Shown: positions 25,006 to 34,745, counted from the first letter of the stretch. The stretch: 64,000 bases of DNA from an uncultured Saprospiraceae bacterium (GCA_937139495.1 CAKZQC010000021.1:1-64000), one strand, 5' to 3'. Translations and numbers: made by a program. The notes: generated by a model from the sequence alone, not told the origin.

Positions 25006-25393
25006 GAAGTTGTTTAATAACTGATGTTACGCAAAAGATAAATTTGCCAATAGGAGAGGTCAATTATATCTCTTCTTCTTTCCATTACCGAAAGAAGCAA
25101 AGTCTAGGGCGAATATTACGAACAAGATACTATCACCTTTCAATACTGACTTCAAGGTAATTTTTAGACTTTCTTTTAGGTGCAAATGACGTGTTTTGCT
25201 AAAAAAATACGTCTTTAAGCTATTTTCAGTGGAACCCCTTGAAGTTTAAACGTATTTTCAAGGGATAGTATTAGCTTGTTCTCCATAATGCCCACATTTT
25301 CAGTAGGCTTAGTCCTTGAGCAAAATTAGAACAAATCTTTTCTTAACTCAAACTTTAAACTGTTGTTGCGTAACGCACTTTTTAAACAACTTC
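25006..25393. repeat. MITE-like element with 28-29 bp inverted termini, carrying copy 1 of the nested hairpin repeat
   Basis: Ends gaagttgtttaa...gttacgcaa (25006-25034) and ttgcgtaacgc...ttaaacaacttc (25366-25393) are inverted repeats with about 23 of 28 matching bases. The element is 388 bp, has no ORF, and contains the nested-hairpin repeat at 25061-25293. No clear target duplication is seen. The rest of 24912-25409 holds no gene. Confidence 0.5.
25061..25293. repeat. Nested-hairpin dispersed repeat, copy 1
   Basis: The repeat has a small hairpin (cttctttc / gaaagaag, 25076-25098), then a left arm (25107-25157) that pairs with the right arm (25237-25293) as an imperfect 50-bp inverted repeat. 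The centre (25158-25236) is a different, smaller hairpin (gacgtgtttt / aaaatacgtc). Copy 2 at 60497-60717 shares both arms but has another centre. Confidence 0.75.
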
Positions 25394-25409
25394 AACATAA
25401 ACATTTAAT

Positions 25410-27557
25410 ATGAAGATTCATTTAACGGCTTTTGTATTGCTTCTGTTGGGAAGCTACAGTGCTACGGCACAACTCAAAAACATCGAACTGCCACAACTTT
25501 GGCAAGAGTACAGTTTTTATCCTAAATATGTTCCAGGGTTCAATTTCATGAAAGATGGCAAGCATTATTCCGTTAAGGAAGGAACGGAAATTGCTCAATA
25601 TGACTTGACTTCTGGCGAAAAAACGAACGTCATTTATAAAAGTGATGATATTGTTTTTTCGAGCTATACCTTTAGCAAAGACGAAAAAAAGATATTGCTA
25701 CAAACAGAAGTAGAACAAATTTACCGCCGCTCTTCCAAGGCTAATTTCTACATCTGGGACAGAAAAAAAGAAAGCCTTAGTGCGGTTTCGATGGCTGGAA
25801 AACAAGGCTATGCTACCTTCGACAAGAAAGCAACAATGATTGCTTTTGTCCGTGACAATAATATTTTCTACAAGGATTTGGCTAAAAATAAAGAGGTACA
25901 AGTGACCACGGATGGCAAAGTCAACAGTATTATCAATGGTGCTGCCGACTGGGTCTATGAAGAAGAGTTTGCGATGTCCAAGGCATTTAGCTGGTCGCCT
26001 GACGGCTGCAAAATTGCCTTCTTGCGTTTTGACGAAAGTCAAGTCAAAGAGTTTACCATGACTTACTTTTATGGGGAATTGTATCCCAAATACAGCACGT
26101 TTAAGTACCCTAAAGCAGGCGAAAAAAACTCTGATGTTTCGGTACATATCTACGACCTGAAAACCAAAAAAACAACTAAAGTAGATGTCGGAAGTGAAAA
26201 AGACCAATATATCCCTCGTATCAAATGGATTGACGAAAATCAGTTGTGTGTCGTGCGATTGAATCGCCATCAGAACGATTTGACGCTACTTATCGCTACG
26301 CCCAAAACAGGGGCAACAACGACATTGCTACACGAAAAGAACGAATATTTTATTGATGTCAATGATAATTTGACCTTCTTGAAAGGCAATCAATTTATTT
26401 GGACATCGGACGAAGATGGCTACAATCACATCTATTTGTACAACATGAAAGGCGAAAAAGTCAAGCAATTGACGAAAGGCAATTATGATGTCATTAGCTA
26501 TTATGGATTAGATGAGCATAACAAAAAAATCTATTTTCAAGCTGCCAAAACGAGTGCCATCAATCGTGGTATTTATAGTGTATCGCTAGAAGGTGGCGAA
26601 CCTCGAAAACTCAATGTACTTGACGGTGTCAACGAAGCACAATTTAGTAGTACATTTGATTATTATGTCAATAGCTTTTCGCAAGCCAATGTACCGCCTA
26701 CCTTCAAGGTCTATAAGAGCAAAAGCAACGAATTGGTCAGGACAATTGAAGATAATACCGACCTCAAAACGAAGCTAAAAGAGTATAATATTGGCAAACA
26801 AGAGTTTTTTGAGATGACCAACAGTGCAGGTGTCAAGCTGCATGGCTGGATGATTAAGCCTGCCGATTTTGACCCTGCCAAAAAGTATCCTGTATTTATG
26901 TACGTTTATGGTGGTCCAGGCAGACAAACGGTCATGAATGAATGGGGCGGTCAGAACTATATGTGGTTCCAGATGCTAGCCCAAAAGGGCTATATTGTGG
27001 TTTCGGTCGATAACCGTGGCACCGATGCACGTGGTCAAGCTTTCCGCAAATCGACGTACCAAAATCTAGGCAAATACGAGACAATGGATCAAATAGAAGT
27101 GGCTCGCCAACTGGCAGAAAAACCCTTTGTTGACAAAGATCGCATTGGTATTTTTGGCTGGAGTTTTGGCGGTTATCTTTCTACGCTTTGCCTTGCCAAA
27201 GGCAATGATATATTCAAGATGGCGATTGCGGTCGCGCCTGTTATCAACTGGAAATGGTACGATAGTATTTATACTGAGCGGTTTATGCGTACACCCAAAG
27301 AAAATGATGCTGGCTACGAAGAAAATTCGCCGATTAACTTTGCCGATCAAATCAAAGGCAAATATTTGTTGGTACATGGTATGACCGATGATAATGTGCA
27401 TTTTCAGAATGCTACGGAAATGGCAAATGCCTTAATCCAGAAAAATATTCCGTTTGAACAAGCCTTCTACCCTAACAAAAATCATGGGATTTATGGCGGT
27501 TATACTAGAGCGCATTTATACAACAAAATGACTAATTTTGTACTAGACAATTTGTAG
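25410..27557 (+). CDS. Dipeptidyl peptidase IV-like prolyl peptidase (family S9B)
   Basis: A signal peptide (about residues 1-20, ending ATAQ) is followed by the eight-bladed N-terminal propeller and a C-terminal alpha/beta hydrolase. The triad is visible: Ser585 in GWSFGG, Asp660 in DDNVH and His692 in NHGIYGG. The 715-residue length is normal. It removes Xaa-Pro dipeptides from peptides in the periplasm or outside the cell. It stands alone, between the MITE-like element and a strong bidirectional terminator. Confidence 0.95.
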   Translation: MKIHLTAFVLLLLGSYSATAQLKNIELPQLWQEYSFYPKYVPGFNFMKDGKHYSVKEGTEIAQYDLTSGEKTNVIYKSDDIVFSSYTFSKDEKKILLQTEVEQIYRRSSKANFYIWDRKKESLSAVSMAGKQGYATFDKKATMIAFVRDNNIFYKDLAKNKEVQVTTDGKVNSIINGAADWVYEEEFAMSKAFSWSPDGCKIAFLRFDESQVKEFTMTYFYGELYPKYSTFKYPKAGEKNSDVSVHIYDLKTKKTTKVDVGSEKDQYIPRIKWIDENQLCVVRLNRHQNDLTLLIATPKTGATTTLLHEKNEYFIDVNDNLTFLKGNQFIWTSDEDGYNHIYLYNMKGEKVKQLTKGNYDVISYYGLDEHNKKIYFQAAKTSAINRGIYSVSLEGGEPRKLNVLDGVNEAQFSSTFDYYVNSFSQANVPPTFKVYKSKSNELVRTIEDNTDLKTKLKEYNIGKQEFFEMTNSAGVKLHGWMIKPADFDPAKKYPVFMYVYGGPGRQTVMNEWGGQNYMWFQMLAQKGYIVVSVDNRGTDARGQAFRKSTYQNLGKYETMDQIEVARQLAEKPFVDKDRIGIFGWSFGGYLSTLCLAKGNDIFKMAIAVAPVINWKWYDSIYTERFMRTPKENDAGYEENSPINFADQIKGKYLLVHGMTDDNVHFQNATEMANALIQKNIPFEQAFYPNKNHGIYGGYTRAHLYNKMTNFVLDNL

Positions 27558-27606
27558 AAGTTCGTAACCGAACAGGTTTAGACATATAGCCTTAGACTAC
27601 AAAAAG

Positions 27607-27653
27607 AGCCGCTACTTTTCTTTAGAGAAAAGTAGCGGCTTTGTTTTTTTTTT
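27607..27653 (+). terminator. Terminator of the DPP IV gene
   Basis: A 15-bp stem (agccgctacttttct / agaaaagtagcggct) and a T-run to 27653. The mirrored A-run suggests it may also act for the convergent gene. Confidence 0.85.
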
Positions 27654-27669
27654 AAAGTAATAGAATCTA

Positions 27670-28155
27670 TTATCTTTTTTCTGCTTGTGCAATTGTTGTC
27701 ATGGTATCGTTATGACCAATCGTATAGAACAATTGTTGAGCTACATCCAACAGCAAGAAAGCTTCGCTTAATTGGTCTTGTGTAGCTGCTGGCTCCAAGT
27801 TGATAGCACTGGTCGTTGCTTTTTTGGCTGGTGCAATCCCTGCACGCTCTACATAAACAGGGTCACTGTTGGTACCTACGTTTTCGTACAAATGGCTAAT
27901 TTGATCCGTGTACATTTCTTCTCTACCCAACACGTCGTAGTCACCATCATTGTCGGCATCTACAAAGGTATTGTATTTGGAAGCGAAGGTGCTAGTCGTT
28001 GGCATTTCGAAAGCCATCGGCAACCATGGAGAGGCTGCTGTTTGAGCTTGTATCGTAGTGGCACCAAACAAAAATAGTGTGGTGAAAGCGGTAAAAATAC
28101 TTCTGCGGAAAATAGTAATAGTATTGTGGGAAAGGGTTACAACGGGTTTTTTCAT
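27670..28155 (-). CDS. Secreted FG-GAP-like protein, 161 aa
   Basis: The TTG at 28173 is in frame, but ATG at 28155 (MKKPVVTLSH) gives a better signal-peptide start. A long signal peptide ends in IQAQ. Then VDADNDGDYDVLG (Asp/Asn-rich, EF-hand-like calcium loop of FG-GAP/VCBS repeats) and NVGTNSDPVYVE occur once. The typical FG-GAP protein has several such repeats; only one is clear, so the gene may be shortened or part of a larger broken protein. The C-terminus has no sorting motif that I recognise. Confidence 0.6.
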   Translation of the reverse strand: MKKPVVTLSHNTITIFRRSIFTAFTTLFLFGATTIQAQTAASPWLPMAFEMPTTSTFASKYNTFVDADNDGDYDVLGREEMYTDQISHLYENVGTNSDPVYVERAGIAPAKKATTSAINLEPAATQDQLSEAFLLLDVAQQLFYTIGHNDTMTTIAQAEKR

Positions 28156-28199
28156 TTTTAGTTCTTCTTGCAATTTTATAAATATATTTGATTAGAGGA

Positions 28200-28230
28200 C
28201 AAAGGTAAGCATAAAAAATTGAAAAATCAA
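28200..28230 (-). promoter_or_regulatory. Bacteroidota-type promoter for the FG-GAP-like gene
   Basis: The minus strand has TTG (28228-28230) 20 bases upstream of TACCTTTG (28200-28207), matching the -33/-7 consensus TTTG/TAnnTTTG. Confidence 0.55.
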
Positions 28231-28339
28231 GGGCAAAACAAAAATAACTGCCTAAAACCTATCAGAAGAACACTAAACAGATGCTTATTGGTTACAATTT
28301 CACCAAATAAAAATATACCCTTCCCCCCTTTCGTTACTA

Positions 28340-28393
28340 CAAAAAAATGCTCTTAGCACCAAACTACAATATAATATAGCGCTAAGAGCATCA
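28340..28393 (-). terminator. Terminator of the S74-containing surface-protein gene
   Basis: The inverted repeat atgctcttagc / gctaagagcat, with the T-run on the minus strand (rc of aaaaaaa at 28341-28347), lies after the stop at 28422. Confidence 0.75.
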
Positions 28394-28421
28394 TTTATTC
28401 CTCTGTATTAGTTACAGCATT

Positions 28422-30566
28422 TTATTTATTTGCTGCTTCTAGTACTTCTATTTTTGCTTTTAGTAGCTCTATTTGAGCTTGTTGTTCTTGTACTGCATTG
28501 ACCAGTACGGCTGTCATTTTAGAGTAATCCATGGCTACAGGTTTACCATTTTCACGAGATACCACATTATCATCTTCGTCGTGATGTGCTACGAGTTCAG
28601 GAATAATGGCACTTACTTCTTCTGCTATAAAACCCACGCTATAAAGTCCCGATTTTTCGAAATTATATTGATACGTAACAGGGCGAATCTGTAGTATTTC
28701 TTTAAGTCCATAAGTCAATGTACTAACGTTCTTTTTGAAGTCGGCAGAGCTCGCTACATTGAATGCCGTAGCATGAATAGGAAGTGAACCAAACGTACCA
28801 CCACAATAAACCTTGTTAGCAGCCGTATAAGTCGAAGTACCTGTATTGTTTACATTATATCCTCCTAGATAGATACCACGGGTATCCCACCCTGGATAGC
28901 TCCCTATCAGCTCGAACGAAAACCCTGATGCCGTATGACGCGAACAATACATAGCGTCCGAACCATTACGAATTAATACTCTAGCTCCTAATACTTCTAG
29001 CTTTTCGGCAGGGGCGTTGGTTCCTACCCCAAGATTATTTGCCACATAGGCATTCCCTTCAAAGTAACCTGCCCAACCACTAGCAGTGGTGTTTCGAGCA
29101 TAAACTGCTCTATTGTTATTGCCTGTGGCATCAAAATAGCCCCCATAATGGACGCCAGTACCTGTATTGCTGACGATACCACGTACGCCGTAAGCCGTAC
29201 CAGTACTCGTACTAGCTGGGGTAACGATATTTTCGGAGCCATAAAGCGTACCACTTCCTCCTTGTACACGGTTCTGAGTGCCGTACTTAGTGGCAGTGCC
29301 GTCGTTCTGTACATTGTTGTAGGTACCTATAATCGTTCCTATTGCATTACCATTCGGAAAGTTGTTATATACACCATATTTGTTACCATTGACATCTGCA
29401 AAATCATTGTACATACCATATTTTTCGTTCGTAGAAGTAGTGGTGAAGTTATTGCGTATGCCATAATTAGCACTGTTGCTAGTAGTCTGCATAACATTCA
29501 GTACCCCATATTTGACACCTCCCGAAGTTCCTTCATTTATATTGTAAATATTAGTTTCTGTCTCTTCACTATTCACTGTTAGTTTACCAAAAGCACTCGT
29601 ACCTGCAATCACTACGCCGCCTCCCGAAGAGATGCGCATACGCTCTAAACTAGCCGTAGCAAAAGCCATTGTATTGGCACTGGGGCGATAAATTCCGTTA
29701 CCACCACTGCCATCATCAACTCCATTTACACTAAAAAAACCAATAGCAGGGCGAGCGGGAGTATGACCTTGTTCGCCCAATATTCTAGCACCACCACTAG
29801 CTCCAGAACGTAAGTAGGTAGCAGTACTATTCGCCAACCAAACCGCTCCATCGCTCTTGATATCCATTCGTAGGGCATTATCCGTACGCAGTTGCAAATT
29901 TTGTGCATCTGTTGTCCCCAAAAAGTTAGTACCGGCATTGGTACCTGCATTTCCTGTCAAGTCCCAAGCGTTAGAAAAACTAGAAGCAGGTACAAAGTTG
30001 CCTTGCCCATCGAGTACATCATTTGCATTACCAGAAAGGTTGTTGCGAAACAAAACACCTGTGGCATCGGTAAACACCATTCCATTTCCTGTGCCTGCCA
30101 ATCTAGTGACTCTCGCAAATCCCTCTACGTGTAAATCATGGGTAGGACTTTCTGTACCCACCCCAACAAATCGATTGTTGGCAATATAAAAAGCAGCATC
30201 TCCCGTACTGTGAACCCCTGCGGCATAAAAGGCAATATGTCCACGACCTGTAGTATTGTTGTTGATGATATTCAACCCTTGTGCTCTAGCAGAGGAATAG
30301 ACATAGGTTTCCCCAGCATCACCGTACGTCGGGAGGGCATTCGCTACACCAAGCGAAAGTCCACCTCCTAGGTCTGTATTAAGTAGTGCTAACTCCATAT
30401 GCCTAGCAGTGTTATCTCCTTCGACTAGTACTTTGACACTATTTCCAGAGTTGTCCACTATGGTTAATTTTGAACTAGGGCTATTCGTCCCTATCCCTAC
30501 ATTTTGCGCCAAGGCGGTACTCCACAATCCTAAGGAAAGTCCTCCTATTAGTAATCCTTTTTTCAT
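28422..30566 (-). CDS. Secreted surface protein with C-terminal S74/intramolecular chaperone domain, 714 aa
   Basis: After a signal peptide ending in ALAQ, the chain is a long Asn/Gly/Thr-rich beta region with several short repeated segments (for example GVGTNAPAEKLEV and GIGTNSPSSKLTI). The last ~110 residues (from SADFKKNVSTLTYGLKEIL, near 605) are a peptidase S74 domain (chaperone of endosialidase), ending in a coiled coil. The S74 domain trimerises the chain and then cleaves itself off. Such tail-fibre-like proteins are common in Bacteroidota envelopes, where they act as adhesins. No phage structural genes are nearby. Confidence 0.85.
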   Translation of the reverse strand: MKKGLLIGGLSLGLWSTALAQNVGIGTNSPSSKLTIVDNSGNSVKVLVEGDNTARHMELALLNTDLGGGLSLGVANALPTYGDAGETYVYSSARAQGLNIINNNTTGRGHIAFYAAGVHSTGDAAFYIANNRFVGVGTESPTHDLHVEGFARVTRLAGTGNGMVFTDATGVLFRNNLSGNANDVLDGQGNFVPASSFSNAWDLTGNAGTNAGTNFLGTTDAQNLQLRTDNALRMDIKSDGAVWLANSTATYLRSGASGGARILGEQGHTPARPAIGFFSVNGVDDGSGGNGIYRPSANTMAFATASLERMRISSGGGVVIAGTSAFGKLTVNSEETETNIYNINEGTSGGVKYGVLNVMQTTSNSANYGIRNNFTTTSTNEKYGMYNDFADVNGNKYGVYNNFPNGNAIGTIIGTYNNVQNDGTATKYGTQNRVQGGSGTLYGSENIVTPASTSTGTAYGVRGIVSNTGTGVHYGGYFDATGNNNRAVYARNTTASGWAGYFEGNAYVANNLGVGTNAPAEKLEVLGARVLIRNGSDAMYCSRHTASGFSFELIGSYPGWDTRGIYLGGYNVNNTGTSTYTAANKVYCGGTFGSLPIHATAFNVASSADFKKNVSTLTYGLKEILQIRPVTYQYNFEKSGLYSVGFIAEEVSAIIPELVAHHDEDDNVVSRENGKPVAMDYSKMTAVLVNAVQEQQAQIELLKAKIEVLEAANK

Positions 30567-30842
30567 AATTTGTATTTATGTGTGATAATGATTTAATTTT
30601 TCTTGCAATAGACATTATTGCGAAAACTTTAGCCTTTTAAATTATATAAAATCGAACTGTTATCCAATTTACTTTCGTTAAACCAATGGTTAAACCACTA
30701 ATTTTATTAATACCAACTTGTTTTTGATAGCATTCTAAAAGGTGCATGGCTATAAGTTTAACTAAAAAGAAAAACTCATTCCAAAACAATATCCGTCCGT
30801 CGAGGGTTGCATGAGCAATATAACTAAACAAAAATACCATTC

Positions 30843-33065
30843 ATGATAAAAATTCTACTGATTGCCCTTGCCTTGGTTTTATTCCAAAATCAACTCACTG
30901 CTCAAATCCTAAAAGGAGAAATATTAGACAACAACGGATTGCCTGTTGTGGGCGTTTTGATATTTAATGTATCTAGCGACCTTCATGCTCACAGTGACGA
31001 GCAAGGGCATTTTGAGCTACCAAAAATACAAGTAGGTGACACGCTCAAAACTTCTCATTTGGGTTACGAACCTCAAACACATATTATCGCTTCGCTCGAA
31101 AAACCACTCAATATGGTATTTATAGAGAAAGCTATTGCCTTGGAAGAGGTTGTTGTTTCGCCCAGACTTGATGCTCTCAATCTAATTACGGACATTGATA
31201 TACAAACCAATCCTGTCAATTCTTCGCAAGATATATTGCGTCAAGTCCCCGGATTGTTCATCGGACAACATGCTGGAGGTGGCAAGGCAGAACAAATTTT
31301 CTTGAGAGGATTTGATATTGACCATGGTACTGATATTGCCATTAGCGTCGATGGCATGCCTGCCAATGTCGTATCGCACGCACACGGTCAAGGTTATGCC
31401 GATTTGCATTTTGTTATTCCAGAAACCGTCGATAGAATCGACTTCGGTAAGGGAACTTATTATGCCGACAAAGGCAATTTCAACACCGCAGGTTATGTTG
31501 ATTTCAAGACCAAAAAAAATCTAGATTATAGCTCGATCAAGCTAGAAGGCGGTCAATTTAATACGGCTCGTATCTTGGGTATGTTCAATCTAGTCAACAA
31601 CAAAAAGCACAGCAGTTATGTCGCACTTGAGTACTTGACTACTGATGGTGCCTTCGATAGCCCTCAGAATTTCGATAGAATTAATGTATTCGGAAAATAT
31701 ACCGCTAGAGTTACTGCTACCGATCATGTCAGCTTGACTTTATCGCACTTCCGTAGTCAGTGGGACGCCTCTGGGCAAGTGCCACAACGTGCCATAGACG
31801 ATGGTTCTATTGGTCGTTTTGGGGCGATTGATGATACCGAAGGCGGCAATACCAACCGCACCAATGTCATGATAGAATACAATAAAATATTGGACGACAA
31901 ACGTTTCGTAAAAAATACCTTGTATTATAGCAATTACAATTTTGAATTGTATTCCAACTTCACGTTCTTCTTGGACGACTCTATCAATGGCGACCAAATC
32001 AAACAATACGAAAACAGAAATATATTTGGTGCTAGTAGCGAATATAATGAGCTATTTTCGGGCAAAGGTTTTGATGGAAATTTCCAATTTGGTATTAGCC
32101 TACGAGCTGACCAAAGCAATAATAACGAACTATCGCATACGCTCAACAGACAACAAACATTAGAAAGTATTAGCTTAGGCGACATCAGAGAAACAAACTT
32201 AGGTGCTTACGTCAATGCCAATTTTAACTTTGGCAAGTTTACCATCAATCCCGGTGTACGTGTCGATTATTTTGATTTTAATTACAATGATGCACTGGTA
32301 CCGACTTACAATACACAGCATGCCAACAAAGCGATTGTTAGCCCTAAGCTAAATTTGCTTTTCAATTATTCTCGTCAATTGCAATTGTATGTCAAAGCGG
32401 GCAAAGGCTTTCACTCCAATGATACCCGTGTAGTCGTAGCTCAAAATGGCAAAAAAATATTGCCTGCGGCTTATGGTTTTGATGCTGGATTTATCTGGAA
32501 ACCGATTCCTCGCTTGTTTATCAATACGGCTTATTGGTACTTGTTCTTGGAGCAAGAGTTTGTCTATGTAGGCGATGCAGGTATCGTGGAGCCAAGTGGC
32601 AAAACACAACGCCAAGGAGCAGAATTGAGTATCCGTTACCAGCCTTTGGATTGGTTGTTTGTCAACTTGGACGCCAACTATACACACGCTCGTTCGGTAG
32701 AAGAAATGGAAGGCGAAAACTTCATTCCACTCGCTCCTGATTTCACGCTCAAAGGTGGTTTCAATGTTATGCTTCCCTTCAATTTGTATGGTGGTATGCA
32801 CGTTCGTCACATCAATGACCGCCCTGCCAACGAAGATAATTCTATTGTAGCAGAAGGCTACACGGTAGTAGATATGAATGTTGGGTACAAATGGAAACGC
32901 TTTAACTTTGGGGTACAAATCCAAAATTTATTCAATACACAATGGAACGAAACACAATTTGCGACCGAATCTAGATTACGCAACGAAACTACGCCCGTAG
33001 AGGAAATTCACTTCACACCGGGTACACCATTTTATATCAAAGGAAGTATAGAGTATAGGTTTTAA
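30843..33065 (+). CDS. TonB-dependent receptor with N-terminal regulatory domain, 740 aa
   Basis: A signal peptide (about residues 1-20, ending LTAQ) is followed by a CarboxypepD_reg-like domain (22-105), the plug (about 115-225, VPGLFIGQ... and an unusual His-rich HAHGQGYADLHF) and a 22-strand-type barrel ending in YRF. The aromatic final residue suits outer-membrane assembly. It imports a ligand with energy from TonB/ExbBD, which are not in this window. The ligand is unknown; no SusD partner is present, so it is probably not a glycan SusC. The gene stands alone. Confidence 0.92.
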   Translation: MIKILLIALALVLFQNQLTAQILKGEILDNNGLPVVGVLIFNVSSDLHAHSDEQGHFELPKIQVGDTLKTSHLGYEPQTHIIASLEKPLNMVFIEKAIALEEVVVSPRLDALNLITDIDIQTNPVNSSQDILRQVPGLFIGQHAGGGKAEQIFLRGFDIDHGTDIAISVDGMPANVVSHAHGQGYADLHFVIPETVDRIDFGKGTYYADKGNFNTAGYVDFKTKKNLDYSSIKLEGGQFNTARILGMFNLVNNKKHSSYVALEYLTTDGAFDSPQNFDRINVFGKYTARVTATDHVSLTLSHFRSQWDASGQVPQRAIDDGSIGRFGAIDDTEGGNTNRTNVMIEYNKILDDKRFVKNTLYYSNYNFELYSNFTFFLDDSINGDQIKQYENRNIFGASSEYNELFSGKGFDGNFQFGISLRADQSNNNELSHTLNRQQTLESISLGDIRETNLGAYVNANFNFGKFTINPGVRVDYFDFNYNDALVPTYNTQHANKAIVSPKLNLLFNYSRQLQLYVKAGKGFHSNDTRVVVAQNGKKILPAAYGFDAGFIWKPIPRLFINTAYWYLFLEQEFVYVGDAGIVEPSGKTQRQGAELSIRYQPLDWLFVNLDANYTHARSVEEMEGENFIPLAPDFTLKGGFNVMLPFNLYGGMHVRHINDRPANEDNSIVAEGYTVVDMNVGYKWKRFNFGVQIQNLFNTQWNETQFATESRLRNETTPVEEIHFTPGTPFYIKGSIEYRF

Positions 33066-33090
33066 AGTAGATGGATAGATATTAGATTTT

Positions 33091-33162
33091 TAGACCGCTT
33101 CGCTGCTAGACTTTTTTGAAGTAGAGGGTTAGATACTAGACCTCTAACAGCAAAGCGGTCTA
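33091..33162. repeat. Short dispersed repeat TAGACCGCTTYGCTGYTAGA, two copies in opposite orientation
   Basis: Forward copy at 33091-33110 and inverted copy at 33145-33162 lie between the TonB receptor and the glycosyltransferase. Further copies are at 33946-33990 and 44392-44410. Confidence 0.6.
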
Positions 33163-33171
33163 AACTCTAAC

Positions 33172-33921
33172 CTACCTCGTACTTCCGCGTTTAATTGCTT
33201 TGAGGACAATCCAAGCATGTTGCTTGAGTGTCGCCCAGTAGCCAAAGTGTTTGACCAATATTTCAAAGCGCTGTTGTAGTGAAGCCTTACGGCGTTGGGT
33301 CGAAATGCCCCCCTCTACAAATCGGCACATATAAATGCCTGCATCTCTTACTTTAGTTGTTTTCTTGAGAATATTGATGACCCAATCCAAGTCGCCCACC
33401 AAGGGATATTGCAAATCATACAAGGGGGCAATTGTACGCCTTACCAGCATGGCTTGATGCCCAATCACCATACCGTCCAACAAGGTTCGGTAGCTCAATG
33501 TTTGGTCGCTGGGGTGTGCTTTTCGTTCTTCTAACGAACGCTCTTGCCCCGTCTCGCTAACCATTCTGGTTTTGCCATAAATAAAATCCTCGCCCGCATA
33601 ATCTTTCATAGCCATAGAAAGTGTATCAGGAGCAAAAATCTGGTCGTCGGCGTGCATGTACCACACAAAATCACCCGTAGCGTGTTGTAGTCCTTTATTC
33701 ATGGCATCAAAGGTATTTTTATCCTTTTCGCTCACTATTTTATCAATCTTACCTTCATATTTAGCGACCACTTCGAGCGTATTATCCGTTGACTTTCCGT
33801 CAATAATTAAGTACTCAATATTGGGGTAATCTTGTGCCAGTACACTGTCAATGGTTTTGCTAATCGTATCTGCGGCATTGAAACAAACCGTGATAATAGA
33901 AACTTTGGGAAGTGTGCTCAT
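33172..33921 (-). CDS. Family 2 glycosyltransferase, 249 aa
   Basis: The GT-A fold is clear: VSIITVCFNAADTI (residues 7-20), then YLIIDGKSTDNT (near 37-48) and the DxD-like HADDQ (near 96-100) for metal and nucleotide-sugar binding. The length suits a small GT2. Its acceptor (cell-surface glycan, lipid or protein) is not deducible. It stands on the minus strand with short intergenic repeats on both sides and no clear operon. Confidence 0.88.
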   Translation of the reverse strand: MSTLPKVSIITVCFNAADTISKTIDSVLAQDYPNIEYLIIDGKSTDNTLEVVAKYEGKIDKIVSEKDKNTFDAMNKGLQHATGDFVWYMHADDQIFAPDTLSMAMKDYAGEDFIYGKTRMVSETGQERSLEERKAHPSDQTLSYRTLLDGMVIGHQAMLVRRTIAPLYDLQYPLVGDLDWVINILKKTTKVRDAGIYMCRFVEGGISTQRRKASLQQRFEILVKHFGYWATLKQHAWIVLKAIKRGSTR

Positions 33922-33945
33922 TTTTTAGAAATTAAAAGTTAGAAG

Positions 33946-33990
33946 TTAGACCGCTTCGCTACTAGATTGTTAGACCGCTTCGCTGCTAGA
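33946..33990. repeat. Tandem copies of the TAGACCGCTTCGCTACTAGA repeat
   Basis: Two head-to-tail copies (33946-33966 and 33970-33990) of the short repeat seen at 33091-33110 and 44392-44410. Confidence 0.6.
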
Positions 33991-34104
33991 CTTAACGTCT
34001 ATTTTAAAATCTAGCTTCTAAGAGTCTGTTAGTCTAGTAATCTATTTTAAAGTCAAGCTTCTAGTAAGCTAATCCTCTAAATGTCCATCACCAAGGTAAG
34101 AAAA

Positions 34105-34137
34105 TTTGCTCCAGTTTAGCACTTTTTTGTATATTTG
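34105..34137 (+). promoter_or_regulatory. Bacteroidota-type promoter for the two-gene operon at 34.2 kb
   Basis: TTTG (34105-34108), a 21-base spacer and TATATTTG (34130-34137) match the -33/-7 consensus closely. The start codon follows 48 bases later. Confidence 0.6.
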
Positions 34138-34184
34138 TAGGCATTGCCAAAAACAAAAACCTACAGCACCAAATAGAAGCAACT

Positions 34185-34730
34185 ATGAGCCTAATAGATA
34201 AATTGACCAACTCGGAAGAATTTCCAGAAGACTACAAAACGTTGGACGATGGAATTGATGCCCTGTTGCCTTATATCTGGAAGTTTAGCGAAGGGCTTCA
34301 AGACTATGATTACTACGTCAATCGACGTTGGAAAGAAGTCCGTGGTAGCATCGAATTTCACGAATCTATCCTGCACGTGTTCAAGGACTCTGGCGAATAC
34401 TTGCGTATAATAGAAGGCAATATCGAAACAGGTGCTTGGGAAATAGACATCAATGGTTTTATATTGCAATACAAAGGCGGTTACGAACTGTATGAACTGT
34501 CGTTTCTGAACGAAAACTTTTTCATGCTGCGCAAACATGGCGACCACGTCAACAAAGGTATGCGAGCAAAATACTTATTTTTCACGACCGAAACGATTGC
34601 CAATAAGTACGAGTGGCCCAAGATTTTGGCGTTGATATTCAACAGTATTTACAAACAAAACAGCAACTACCTGTTTATCTTGGTTATTTTTATAGCCATT
34701 GTCGCCTTTATTGCTTTTCTATCCTTGTAA
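34185..34730 (+). CDS. Tail-anchored membrane protein, 181 aa
   Basis: A soluble N-terminal domain (1-155) rich in aromatic and acidic residues is followed by a C-terminal membrane helix (about 159-180, LFILVIFIAIVAFIAFL). No known motif is seen. The gene precedes the HExxH lipoprotein gene by 15 bases and shares a promoter, so the two are probably functionally related. The anchor suggests the soluble part faces the cytosol. Confidence 0.6.
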   Translation: MSLIDKLTNSEEFPEDYKTLDDGIDALLPYIWKFSEGLQDYDYYVNRRWKEVRGSIEFHESILHVFKDSGEYLRIIEGNIETGAWEIDINGFILQYKGGYELYELSFLNENFFMLRKHGDHVNKGMRAKYLFFTTETIANKYEWPKILALIFNSIYKQNSNYLFILVIFIAIVAFIAFLSL

Positions 34731-34745
34731 TAAGAGTAGCTCGAT

